From SIRX01 sp965214475 (lineage in GTDB: Bacteria; Actinomycetota; Rubrobacteria; Rubrobacterales; Rubrobacteraceae), in the NCBI GenBank assembly GCA_965214475.1, contig OZ243953.1, forward strand, positions 124,001-188,000: a stretch of 64,000 nt of DNA, written 5' to 3'. The translations under genes and the position numbers were made by a program. The notes beneath the pieces are model-generated. The model searched no databases. It was not told the DNA's origin and worked only from the letters and a program-made list of their open reading frames with translations. Below, piece by piece: positions 10,177-17,477 of the stretch. Within the stretch, counting starts at the first letter, position 1. Each line of letters begins with the position of its first letter.

Positions 10177-10594
10177 TTATGCTGCTCGTGAAGAGCGTGC
10201 GCCGATCTTACCGCCTGCATAGCCGGCTACAAAAGGAAGAAACAAAGAGGCTACGATGACCACCAAGAGTCCTATTGCGTTAACTGCTTGTTCGGGGATT
10301 GCTTCATTCATGTTGGTAATCATCGAGGCAAAGAGTTGGACTACTATCTCTAGTACAAAGCCTATCACGACTACAACAAGGCCATTGAGGCCACCCCACC
10401 CACCGGCCATCCTGGGCGGCTATATAGCCGCCCAGAAAATATGCCATGATGCTAGCGATGGCGTAGGCCATGGTTGCCGGGTCCAACCCCAACGAATCCA
10501 GCGGTGCCGACGGCAGTAATAAGCTGGCGATGAAACTCATTACAGCCGCCACAACAGCTCCTATTACTATGCCCTTCCAGTCGAGCCGGTTCAT
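10177..10594 (-). pseudogene. four-helix membrane protein, frameshifted
   Basis: The 5' part (from ATG 10594) starts MNRLDWKGIVIGAVVAAV and runs to YFLGGYIAAQ, then drifts into non-membrane sequence. The 3' part, in the next frame, gives MAGGWGGLNGLVVVVIG and ends GYAGGKIGAR. Removing one C from the GCCGCCCAGG run near 10422 joins them as YIAARMAGGWGG and gives an intact protein of about 139 residues with about four membrane helices and two glycine-rich GG motifs. Its closest relative in the window is the broken gene at 57774-58325. Function is unknown. If the extra C is a sequencing error, the gene is intact. RBS: GGAAAGGAGG ending 4 bases before ATG 10594. Confidence 0.6.
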
Positions 10595-10621
10595 TATCCT
10601 CCTTTCCAGTAACCATAAGAA

Positions 10622-11242
10622 CTACTTCTTGAGCCTGCCAATCAGAGCGTTGAGTACGACCAGAACGAGTGTCGCGTACCACGGCCATGTAAATAGCGTA
10701 CCGTTCACGTTGCCGGTGAGGGCTACATTGATGCCTTCCAAGATTACTCTCACCTCATCTCTGGTAAACCAAACAGTGGCTATGAGGAGAACCGCCGCAC
10801 CCAACCACAACCAGCTTCTCCACCTCGGACGAGTGTCTGAGAGTTCCGGCCTAAGAACCAGCCGGCTGAGCGGCCATGAGAAGTAGAGAAGGTAAGGGAT
10901 CAAGACCCAATTGACGGGAAGGTGCAGAGTCCAGGTGAGTATATGAAAAGCTACAGCGAAAAACGCTGCTTGGAAAGTAAGTGCCCAAACGTACTTCATC
11001 ACGCGATCCCTCACTGTCCAAACGGGCCGCTCCTCTTTAGCCAAAGACTCCGCGAATGCCGACACGTCAGGTCCGACCACATCTTCTACGGTTTTACCGT
11101 CTTTGACGGCTTCCTCCAGGTGTTGACCGAGCTCGTCCGCCATCTCTTCCGACCGGTCTCCCGGTACGCTGTTTGCCAACCAGTGCATCTCGCACTCGGC
11201 CTGAACGTCTTTGATCTCCTCTCGCTGATCATTCGTGTTCAA
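10622..11242 (-). CDS. HAAS-like domain membrane protein (PadR-associated type)
   Basis: A 206-residue protein of unknown biochemical role. The N-terminal 75 residues are soluble and helical, with HWLANSVPGDRSEEMADEL and EDVVGPD; this resembles the HAAS/DUF1700-type domains often encoded beside PadR regulators. Three or four hydrophobic segments follow, and the last carries WPWYATLVLVVL. Start TTG 11242 is chosen because GGGGAGG lies 5 bases upstream and because it overlaps the previous gene's stop as TTGA, implying coupled translation. The family usually acts in envelope or sporulation-type signalling, but nothing here proves that. Confidence 0.6.
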   Translation of the reverse strand: MNTNDQREEIKDVQAECEMHWLANSVPGDRSEEMADELGQHLEEAVKDGKTVEDVVGPDVSAFAESLAKEERPVWTVRDRVMKYVWALTFQAAFFAVAFHILTWTLHLPVNWVLIPYLLYFSWPLSRLVLRPELSDTRPRWRSWLWLGAAVLLIATVWFTRDEVRVILEGINVALTGNVNGTLFTWPWYATLVLVVLNALIGRLKK

Positions 11243-11415
11243 CGTGACCTCCCCTTCCAGAACAACACAAGTGCAGCGGCCAACACCGACAGACCCACCG
11301 CCGCGTACCACGGCAACGAGGACTCAGAGTAAGTCGTAAGGCGGAGGGCGATCAATAGTGCAACGACGAGAAATAAGATAGCTACTATGATGTTCACAAC
11401 GAGTCTGTCTTTCAA
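11239..11415 (-). CDS. small two-helix membrane protein
   Basis: A 58-residue protein made of two hydrophobic segments (VVNIIVAILFLVVALLIAL and a second starting LPWYAAVGLSVLAA), ending in a basic tail KGRSR. Start TTG 11415 is preferred over TTG 11433 because AAAGGAG sits 6 bases before it. Its stop overlaps the start of the next gene (TTGA). The second helix resembles the last helix of the downstream HAAS-like protein (WPWYATLVLVVL). I do not recognise a named family; a small partner of that protein is a reasonable guess. Confidence 0.55.
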   Translation of the reverse strand: MKDRLVVNIIVAILFLVVALLIALRLTTYSESSLPWYAAVGLSVLAAALVLFWKGRSR

Positions 11416-11446
11416 GGCAACTCCTTTCTCCAAACTGATTCGGAGA

Positions 11447-11648
11447 CTATTCTCTGAGCCACGAGAAGACTATGAAGAAGGCAATGGTTGTCGATATAAT
11501 CGTCGCGTGCCACGGCTACACAAACGGAATCAAAGGCCCAACCTCCATGAAGATCTTCCATAATTTCGTCGGCCGTCTACGCTGGGACGCCGTCCTGTTT
11601 CCAATACGCGCCGCACGCCTCCGAAACGTTCTCGATCTTCCCCTGTAG
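11447..11648 (-). pseudogene. decayed remnant of a HAAS-like membrane protein
   Basis: Directly behind the PadR stop one frame reads IENVSEACGAYWKQDGVPA, a TAG stop, then TADEIMEDLHGG. This parallels the HWLANSVPGDRSEEMADEL region of the gene at 10622-11242. Another frame then reads VGPLIPFV, TAG, PWHATIISTTIAFFIVFSW, parallel to the final PWYA helix of the same protein. The middle is missing and the frames no longer join, so this looks like an internally deleted, stop-riddled copy. It occupies the place where the PadR-coupled membrane gene would be expected. Confidence 0.4.
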
Positions 11649-11652
11649 GCTG

Positions 11653-12006
11653 TTAGTCGTCAAAACGAATCCCTTCCCGCAATACTCGTCCCACGGCCTC
11701 GGAGAAGCGATACCATTCCTCTACCCAATCCTCTAATTTTTCCCGACCCGCCGGTAGAGCGCGATAATACTTACGTCTGGGGCCTTCCTTCGACGGAACC
11801 ATGTACCCCTCGATGTATCCGACCTTCTGTAACCGGCTCAGGAGTGGATAGATGCTACCTTCTCCGACCAACTCCAATCCCCGTTCCTCCATCTTTCGGA
11901 CCATCTCGTATCCATAGGCTGGCTCCTCGGCGATGATCCCCAACAGGCACATATCCAGCACCCCCTTTAGTAACTGCGAGTTGCGTTTGTCTCCGACTTC
12001 TACCAA
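11653..12006 (-). CDS. PadR-family transcriptional regulator
   Basis: A 117-residue winged-helix repressor. The PadR core is visible: LLKGVLDMCLLGII, AYGYEMVRKME, GEGSIYPLLSRLQKVGYIEG and GPRRKYYRALPAGREKL. The C-terminal helix expected to dimerise is present. Start is TTG 12006 with GAGGAAAC just upstream. Genes of this family usually repress an adjacent membrane-protein operon and themselves, which fits the run of membrane genes behind it. A candidate operator lies 20 bases upstream. The ligand cannot be predicted. Confidence 0.85.
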   Translation of the reverse strand: MVEVGDKRNSQLLKGVLDMCLLGIIAEEPAYGYEMVRKMEERGLELVGEGSIYPLLSRLQKVGYIEGYMVPSKEGPRRKYYRALPAGREKLEDWVEEWYRFSEAVGRVLREGIRFDD

Positions 12007-12025
12007 GTTTCCTCGTTTTCAGAAC

Positions 12026-12038
12026 CTTGCACTGCAAG
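12026..12038. promoter_or_regulatory. candidate PadR operator, CTTGCA-C-TGCAAG
   Basis: A perfect 6-bp inverted repeat with a one-base centre lies 20 bases upstream of the PadR start. A related half site, TTGCAAGGTAC, lies at 12070-12080, between padR and the divergent hisZ. Autoregulation by PadR proteins through short dyads is common, but the assignment rests on position and symmetry only. Confidence 0.4.
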
Positions 12039-12130
12039 TTACCGTGAGAATATCAGCAGGTATCCTGCTTTGCAAGGTACTGGGGTGAGGTCGGATGTGT
12101 CGGGAGGGCAATAGGTGCTTGTTTATGCGT

Positions 12131-12136
12131 TAAGAT
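12131..12136 (+). promoter_or_regulatory. -10 box (TAAGAT) of the first his operon
   Basis: TAAGAT lies exactly 10 bases before the hisZ ATG, and the intervening AGCGGTTCTT contains no Shine-Dalgarno sequence. This predicts transcription starting at or near the A of the start codon. No T-box or leader peptide is visible upstream. Confidence 0.5.
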
Positions 12137-12146
12137 AGCGGTTCTT

Positions 12147-13388
12147 ATGAGACGAGAGGTTCCTAGAAAATTTACTACTACGCCCGGCACGCGGGACATC
12201 TTGCCGCCGGAGTCTACGCGGCTGTGGGATGTGCAGGCGCGAATCCTGCGGCGGTTTCGGGCGTTTGGGTTTCGGGAGGTGGTGACGCCGGCGCTGGAGT
12301 ATTCGGAGGTTATAGAGGAGCCGCGGCTCAGGGACCAGTCGTTCAAGTTGTTTGACGACGACAACCAGATGTTGATCCTGCGCCCCGAGGTGACCACCCA
12401 GATCGCCCGCCTCATCGCCCAGCGTTTACGGAATAGCCCCCCGCCACACAAGCTCTCTTACAGTCTGCCGGTATATCGCCGGGCGGGCGTGGGCCGGGGT
12501 CAGGCGGCTGAGTTTCATCAGGCGGGGGTAGAGGCCGTCGGTTCTACCAGTCCGGCGGAAGATGCGGGGACCATTGCCCTGCTCGTGGACGTGCTGAAGA
12601 GTTTGGGTTTGCGGGCGCCGGATGACTTCGCCGTCGTACTCGGGCAGACGGCTTTCTACGAGGGATACTTAAAGTCTTCCGCGCCCGAGGACGCGCCGGA
12701 TTTGCTGGCCGCGCTCGCGGCGAAGGACTTGGTGAGGGTGGATGAAATCTCTGGCGGACTGAACAAAGAAGTAGCTGTGGGAGTGCGGAGCATACCCCGC
12801 ATCGTGGGTCCTGCGAATGACGGCTCAGTACTGGAGCGAGCGGAGCGGTACGCGCGGGGGGAAGAAGCTGGGGCGGCGCTGGAGAACCTTCATGAGATTC
12901 TCACGCACCTGGAGGCTTACGGGTGTTTGGAGGCGGTTATCCTGGATCTCGGTCTGATCGGACGCTACAACTACTACACGGGAGCGGTCTATGAAGCTTA
13001 CTCGCCGGACCTGGGCTTCACGATCGCCAGTGGCGGTCGCTACGATAACCTGCTCCAGCGCTTCGGTGAGCCGCTGCCGGCTACAGGATTCGCCATCTCC
13101 CTCGAACGGCTTCTCTCGGTGCTGCCGGCGAGTGAGCCGGAACCGCTGCTATTGCTCATAGGCAACGATATAGAGAGTACTCGCACTGCCGACCACTTGC
13201 GCAATTCGGGCTTACGGGTACTGCAAATAACCGAGGACTTGACCGCCGGGGAAGCGGCACACTACGCGAGTTCGGTAGGTGCGGACTGGGTGTGTTATCC
13301 GACGCCCGACGGCGTCAAGCTAGGTCGAGGCGAAGAGAATCTGAAGTTAGTGAAGATAGAAGAGGTAGCTGGAATGGTGAACGTATGA
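12147..13388 (+). CDS. hisZ: ATP phosphoribosyltransferase regulatory subunit HisZ
   Basis: A catalytically dead histidyl-tRNA synthetase relative that pairs with short-form HisG and makes it sensitive to histidine. Class II synthetase blocks remain (TPGTRDILPPES, FRAFGFREVVTPALE, RPEVTTQIARL, ASGGRYDNLLQRFG) but the anticodon-binding domain is weak. The 413-residue length, the direct overlap with hisG and the short HisG all favour HisZ over HisS. ATG 12147 is the only plausible start. It begins the operon and is probably leaderless. Its stop overlaps the hisG start as ATGA. Confidence 0.92.
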   Translation: MRREVPRKFTTTPGTRDILPPESTRLWDVQARILRRFRAFGFREVVTPALEYSEVIEEPRLRDQSFKLFDDDNQMLILRPEVTTQIARLIAQRLRNSPPPHKLSYSLPVYRRAGVGRGQAAEFHQAGVEAVGSTSPAEDAGTIALLVDVLKSLGLRAPDDFAVVLGQTAFYEGYLKSSAPEDAPDLLAALAAKDLVRVDEISGGLNKEVAVGVRSIPRIVGPANDGSVLERAERYARGEEAGAALENLHEILTHLEAYGCLEAVILDLGLIGRYNYYTGAVYEAYSPDLGFTIASGGRYDNLLQRFGEPLPATGFAISLERLLSVLPASEPEPLLLLIGNDIESTRTADHLRNSGLRVLQITEDLTAGEAAHYASSVGADWVCYPTPDGVKLGRGEENLKLVKIEEVAGMVNV

Positions 13389-14032
13389 GTGGGCTCAGGA
13401 TAGCTGTACCCAAAGGGGCCATTTTCGAGGACGCCCTGCGGGCGCTCGGCGCGGCGGGGCTACCGGTTGAGGTTCTCCAGGATAACGGCCGCAAGCTTGT
13501 GTATCGCTCCGAAGGTACGGAGTTTATCGTTAGCCGCCCGACGGACGTGCCGGTCTTTGTAGAGCATGGGGCGGCGGACGTCGGGATCGTTGGTAAGGAT
13601 GTCCTTGAGGAACAGCAGCCGAACGTCATGGAACTCAAAGACCTCGGGACGGGTGCGTGCCGTATGATCCTGGCCGCGCAAGAGGATCGGTCGGAGGAAG
13701 TGCGAGAGGCTATCTCCCACGCGGAGGTGGTGCGGGTGGCGACCAAGTTCCCGAACATCGCCCGACGCTACTTCGAGGGCATCGGACGTCAGGCAGAGAT
13801 CATCGCGCTCCACGGTTCCATAGAGCTCGCACCGCTCGTCGGCCTCGCCGAGTGCATCGTGGACCTGACCGCCACCGGAACGACGCTGCGCGAGAACAAT
13901 CTGACGATACTCGACGATATTTCCTCTTCGACCGCCCGTGTGATCGCCAACCGCGGCTCCTATCGGCTGCGCCACGATCAGGTCGCCGCGCTAGTGGATG
14001 CTGTGCAAAAAGTAGCGGCGCCCAGTGGTTAG
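13385..14032 (+). CDS. hisG: ATP phosphoribosyltransferase, short form
   Basis: First enzyme of histidine synthesis: ATP plus PRPP gives phosphoribosyl-ATP. It is 215 residues, the short form that lacks the C-terminal regulatory domain and therefore needs HisZ. RIAVPKGAIFEDA opens the protein, HGAADVGIVGKD lies near residue 62, and the PRPP-binding region is IVDLTATGTTLRENNL near 160. The start is ATG 13385, overlapping the hisZ stop; longer in-frame starts lie inside hisZ and add nothing conserved. The 3' end overlaps hisD by 8 bases. Confidence 0.95.
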   Translation: MSGLRIAVPKGAIFEDALRALGAAGLPVEVLQDNGRKLVYRSEGTEFIVSRPTDVPVFVEHGAADVGIVGKDVLEEQQPNVMELKDLGTGACRMILAAQEDRSEEVREAISHAEVVRVATKFPNIARRYFEGIGRQAEIIALHGSIELAPLVGLAECIVDLTATGTTLRENNLTILDDISSSTARVIANRGSYRLRHDQVAALVDAVQKVAAPSG

Positions 14033-15290
14033 AAAGCTCGATGCCCGAGATGTGCAGCCGGGGGAGCTCGTAGCTGAATTGCGGCGACCGGGCGGGTTTC
14101 TGGATGCCAAGGTCCGCGAAGCTGTCCGAGGTATTGTAGAAGACGTACGGACCAGGTGCGACGAGGCGCTGCTGGAGTATACGGAGCGCTTTGACGGGGT
14201 GAGACCGGAACCTATTCGAGTGCCGGCGGAAGAGATAGAGTCGGCCCGGAAGGGGCTGTCCTCAGAACTTGAGGAATCCTTCCAGGTGGCAATAGAGAAC
14301 GTCCGGCTTTTTCATCGTCGGGAGATGGATCGCTCGTGGGAGACGAGTCGCAACGGGGCGACCACGGGGCAACGGGTTCGTCCGTTGCGGCGGGCCGGAC
14401 TCTACGTGCCCGGCGGGCATGGAGCGTATCCGAGCACGCTGATGATGTCGGCGGTTCCGGCCCAGGTCGCGGGAGTAGAGGAAATCTGCGTCTGCGTTCC
14501 GCCGGGGCGCGACGGGCGCGTGAGTGAGTGGGTGCTCGCCGTGGCGGGTCTGCTCGGGCTGGACGAGGTGTATACCGTTGGTGGGGCGCAAGCTATAGCG
14601 GCTATGGCCTACGGTACGCAGAGCATCCCGGCGGTGAATAAGATCGTGGGTCCCGGCAACGACTACGTAACGGCGGCCAAGCTGGAGGTTTTCGGGGCGG
14701 TCGGCGTAGACGCACCGCAGGGGCCGAGTGAGGTGGTCGTTATCGCGGACGCCGGGGCATTTCCGGAGCGGGTGGCCCGTGACTTGATGGCGCAGGCCGA
14801 GCATCTCTCCGGTGCATCGGCGGTTTTACTGGCACCGAGCGACGGCCTGATCGAGGCCGTCGAACCTCTCCTCTCCGGGGAGCCCGCCGAGCTCATAACA
14901 CTGGTTCGGGTACGAGATCTGTCGCACGCCGCCGCACTTTCGAACCTCTACGCTCCCGAGCACGCGCACATCATTTCCGAAGACCATGAGGCCGTCCTGA
15001 ACGACCTCCGGGAGGTTGGCATGGTCGCCGTCGGTGACTGGAGCCCGCTGGCCCTCGGCGACTACGCAGCTGGACCTTCTCATGCCCTTCCGACGGGCGG
15101 GACAGCGTCCTGGGCCTCTGCCCTCGGTACCCACGACTTCATCGCCCGCACCAACTACATCCATTTTACCCGGGAGGCTCTAGGTGAGATCGGGCCCCAC
15201 GTCGAGCGTCTGGCCCGTCTCGAAGGCTTCAAGAACCACGCGGAGAGCGTCGGTGTCCGACTCGGGAAAGGGGGTGGTGATGGAGACTAG
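14025..15290 (+). CDS. hisD: histidinol dehydrogenase
   Basis: NAD-dependent zinc enzyme that oxidises histidinol to histidine in two steps. The family signature is complete: VPGGHGAYPSTLMM, GGAQAIAAMAYGTQSIP, KIVGPGNDYV, QGPSEVVVIAD, AEHLSGASAVL and the late GGTASW. Length is 421 residues. The start is GTG 14025, overlapping hisG by 8 bases; no strong ribosome-binding site is visible, so translation probably depends on coupling. The 3' end overlaps the GNAT gene by 11 bases. Confidence 0.96.
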   Translation: MVRKLDARDVQPGELVAELRRPGGFLDAKVREAVRGIVEDVRTRCDEALLEYTERFDGVRPEPIRVPAEEIESARKGLSSELEESFQVAIENVRLFHRREMDRSWETSRNGATTGQRVRPLRRAGLYVPGGHGAYPSTLMMSAVPAQVAGVEEICVCVPPGRDGRVSEWVLAVAGLLGLDEVYTVGGAQAIAAMAYGTQSIPAVNKIVGPGNDYVTAAKLEVFGAVGVDAPQGPSEVVVIADAGAFPERVARDLMAQAEHLSGASAVLLAPSDGLIEAVEPLLSGEPAELITLVRVRDLSHAAALSNLYAPEHAHIISEDHEAVLNDLREVGMVAVGDWSPLALGDYAAGPSHALPTGGTASWASALGTHDFIARTNYIHFTREALGEIGPHVERLARLEGFKNHAESVGVRLGKGGGDGD

Positions 15291-15702
15291 ACAGCTTTCC
15301 ACGGACAAAGAGATCGAAGCCACTTTCCCCGTTATGAGCCAGCTTCGTCACCACCTGGAGAAAGGAGAATATCTCTCCACTATTCGGCGTATGGAGACCT
15401 TGGACGGCTACCGGCTCGCCGCCGTATTTGATGGGGGAGAGGTGCGATGCGTGGCTGGGTACAGAATCTCCGAGTTCCTCGCTTACGGCAAAATCATCTA
15501 CGTCGACGACCTGATCACAGACGAAAACACCAGGTCCGCAAACCTGGGCGGACGACTGCTCGAATGGCTCACTGAGGAGGCGCGGCGTAACGGTTGCAAG
15601 CAGCTTCACCTTGACTCCGGTGTCCAGCGGCACGAGGCGCACCGCTTCTATTTCAGAAAAAACATGAAGATCATGAATTACCATTTCGCAAAAGACCTTT
15701 GA
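15280..15702 (+). CDS. GNAT-family N-acetyltransferase inside the his operon
   Basis: A 140-residue single-domain GNAT protein. The acetyl-CoA-binding region is DDLITDENTRSANLGGRLL near residues 75-93, followed by the helix RNGCKQLHLDSGVQRHEA and the strand-turn HRFYFRKNMKI that ends the fold. The substrate is unknown. Start ATG 15280 has GGAAAGGGGG upstream and overlaps the end of hisD. Together with the next gene it occupies the position between hisD and hisB where hisC usually lies. Nothing in it resembles an aminotransferase, so it is not a replacement for HisC. Confidence 0.8.
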   Translation: METRQLSTDKEIEATFPVMSQLRHHLEKGEYLSTIRRMETLDGYRLAAVFDGGEVRCVAGYRISEFLAYGKIIYVDDLITDENTRSANLGGRLLEWLTEEARRNGCKQLHLDSGVQRHEAHRFYFRKNMKIMNYHFAKDL

Positions 15703-15721
15703 TCTACCTGGAGAAGAAACT

Positions 15722-16273
15722 ATGACACGAGCTGGAAACGCGGATACCAAGAACTCTAAGAGCTTCTGGCCTCGGTCTGCACAGGGCGGCACCCTACAAC
15801 CTCTAAAGCTCACTGAACCTTACCAATCTCGACAAGTTTCTTCGTTAGGAGTTCTCGAAGTCGATGAGTGGCGCTTCAAACTCTATGGTATTCACGCTCC
15901 CGGGCGATCGGCCCCGGACGATGGATGGAAGCTAACGGTGCAAGAGCTTGCTCAAACGAGGTTGGAAGATACGGGAGGACACCCTGAACGCTACGGGGTG
16001 GGATTTATTATCATCCACCATGGGCGCGAGGCCAACTTTGTTCTGATCGACTGGTGGGTGGGCGAGAACATGCTAGAAAACCACGTACACGTCTTCCCGC
16101 CTGGAGATTCCGGGACTTACGAGCACATGGTAAATACAGGTCTCGCAGCATGCGTGTGGGAGCTGAGCGTTATGTCTTTCGAGCGCGAAGCTTGGATCGA
16201 AACCGTACTCGCCAACCCTCAAAACCCGAATCTCAAAGCCTATCTCAAACGTCAATTAGAGGGAAGGTTCTGA
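15722..16273 (+). CDS. conserved-looking protein of unknown function in the his operon
   Basis: A 183-residue soluble protein with no signal peptide or membrane segment. It has an aromatic-rich core: RYGVGFIIIHHGREANF, WWVGENMLENHVHV and ACVWELSVMSFEREAWIETVL. The many Trp and His residues suggest a folded, ligand-binding or enzymatic domain, but I do not recognise a named family. Start ATG 15722 follows GGAGAAGAAAC. It lies 19 bases after the GNAT gene and its stop shares a base with the hisB start (TGATG), so it is part of the same transcript. The first 40 residues use more A/T-rich codons than the flanking his genes. Confidence 0.7.
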   Translation: MTRAGNADTKNSKSFWPRSAQGGTLQPLKLTEPYQSRQVSSLGVLEVDEWRFKLYGIHAPGRSAPDDGWKLTVQELAQTRLEDTGGHPERYGVGFIIIHHGREANFVLIDWWVGENMLENHVHVFPPGDSGTYEHMVNTGLAACVWELSVMSFEREAWIETVLANPQNPNLKAYLKRQLEGRF

Positions 16274-16866
16274 TGAGAAATACCACAAGGATCGGCCAAG
16301 CAGAAAGAAAAACAGGCGAAACGTCTGTTCGGGTTAGTCTGGACCTCGACGGAGAAGGTCAGGCCGAGATCTCGACCGGTGTGGGATTCTTAGACCACAT
16401 ACTCCACCTGCTATCCCACCATTCCGGAATAGACCTGGATGTAAAGGCCGAGGGGGACACCTGGGTGGATGACCATCACACGGTCGAGGATACGGGGCTG
16501 GTGATAGGTCGCGCTTTCGATGAGGCACTGGGTGAAAGATCAAACCTCGTCCGCTTCGCCGATGCTTCCGCGCCCCTGATCGAGGCACTCTCGACCGTCG
16601 TGGTGGATCTGGGCGGACGCTCTCACCTCACCTGCAACCTCGGCCCGGTGCCGGAGAAGATCGGCACCTTTGACGTGGAGCTTTTCCAAGAATTCCTCCG
16701 GGCTTTTACTCAATACGGGCACTTCACCTTGCACCTGAATTGCCACTACGGCGAGAACGCTCACCACAAGATCGAGTCGGGTGTAAAAGCGCTTGCAGTA
16801 GCCTTGCGAGCAGGCATCGCTCAGCGGAGTTTGGGCAGCGCCTCTACAAAGGGAGTAATAGATTGA
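16273..16866 (+). CDS. hisB: imidazoleglycerol-phosphate dehydratase
   Basis: Manganese enzyme that dehydrates imidazole glycerol phosphate in histidine synthesis. Monofunctional form of 197 residues, without the histidinol-phosphatase domain. Metal-binding His/Glu clusters are clear: GVGFLDHILHLLSHHS, DDHHTVEDTG and CHYGENAHHKIES. The start is ATG 16273, preceded by GAGGGAAGG; a longer in-frame reading reaches back to 16054 but lies inside the previous gene. The stop overlaps the hisH start (TTGA). Confidence 0.96.
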   Translation: MRNTTRIGQAERKTGETSVRVSLDLDGEGQAEISTGVGFLDHILHLLSHHSGIDLDVKAEGDTWVDDHHTVEDTGLVIGRAFDEALGERSNLVRFADASAPLIEALSTVVVDLGGRSHLTCNLGPVPEKIGTFDVELFQEFLRAFTQYGHFTLHLNCHYGENAHHKIESGVKALAVALRAGIAQRSLGSASTKGVID

Positions 16867-17477
16867 ACGTCGCCGTGGTCGACTACGACGCGGGCAACAC
16901 GCTTTCCGTGACGCGGGCGCTGGAGAAAGTCGGCGCACAGGTGGACCTGACACCTGACCCGGACCGGGTACTGGCGGCGGATGCCGTGGTGCTGCCGGGG
17001 GTCGGGGCTTTTGGGGACTGCATGAAGAAACTCCGCGAGCGTGGCATGGAAGCCGTTTGCCAGGAAACGTACCGCAGCGGCAAGCCGTTCCTCGGGGTGT
17101 GTGTTGCGCTGCAGGTGTTCTTCGAGCGTTCGGAGGAATCGCCGGGGGTGGACGGGTTGGGGATCTTCCCTGGAACCGTCGTGCGGTTCAAGTCCGACGG
17201 GCTCAAAGTCCCGCACATGGGATGGAATCAGCTCTCGCTTTCGGGGGAGCACCCGGTGCTGGAAGGACTAGACGGCGAGGCTTTCTACTTCGTCCACTCC
17301 TACTATCCGGAGCCCGACGAACCGACGGACGTGCTCGGCACTACGGAGTACGGTGTGGAGTTCTGTGCGGCAGCGGGCCGGGAGAACCTGGCGGCGGTAC
17401 AGTTCCATCCTGAGAAAAGCAGCCGTGCCGGATTGAAACTCTACGAGAACTTCCTCTCCTGGGCCAAGAGCCTGTGA
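16863..17477 (+). CDS. hisH: imidazole glycerol phosphate synthase glutaminase subunit
   Basis: Class I glutamine amidotransferase that supplies ammonia to HisF. The nucleophile is Cys80 in GVCVALQ; His and Glu of the triad are in QFHPEKSS near the C-terminus. The nucleophile elbow is unusual because most HisH proteins read GxCLGxQ and here Leu-Gly is Val-Ala. Length is 204 residues. The start is TTG 16863, chosen for the overlap with the hisB stop and AAAGGGAG upstream. Its partner hisF lies about 15 kb away in the second his block. The 3' end overlaps hisA as GTGA. Confidence 0.94.
   Translation: MNVAVVDYDAGNTLSVTRALEKVGAQVDLTPDPDRVLAADAVVLPGVGAFGDCMKKLRERGMEAVCQETYRSGKPFLGVCVALQVFFERSEESPGVDGLGIFPGTVVRFKSDGLKVPHMGWNQLSLSGEHPVLEGLDGEAFYFVHSYYPEPDEPTDVLGTTEYGVEFCAAAGRENLAAVQFHPEKSSRAGLKLYENFLSWAKSL

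Noticed and set aside
12147..13388. Histidyl-tRNA synthetase (hisS) instead of hisZ
   Set aside because: The gene overlaps a short-form hisG, which needs HisZ, and it lacks a convincing anticodon-binding domain.
15280..15702. The GNAT gene as a substitute for HisC
   Set aside because: It has the acetyl-CoA fold and no PLP-binding lysine region, so it cannot be the aminotransferase.
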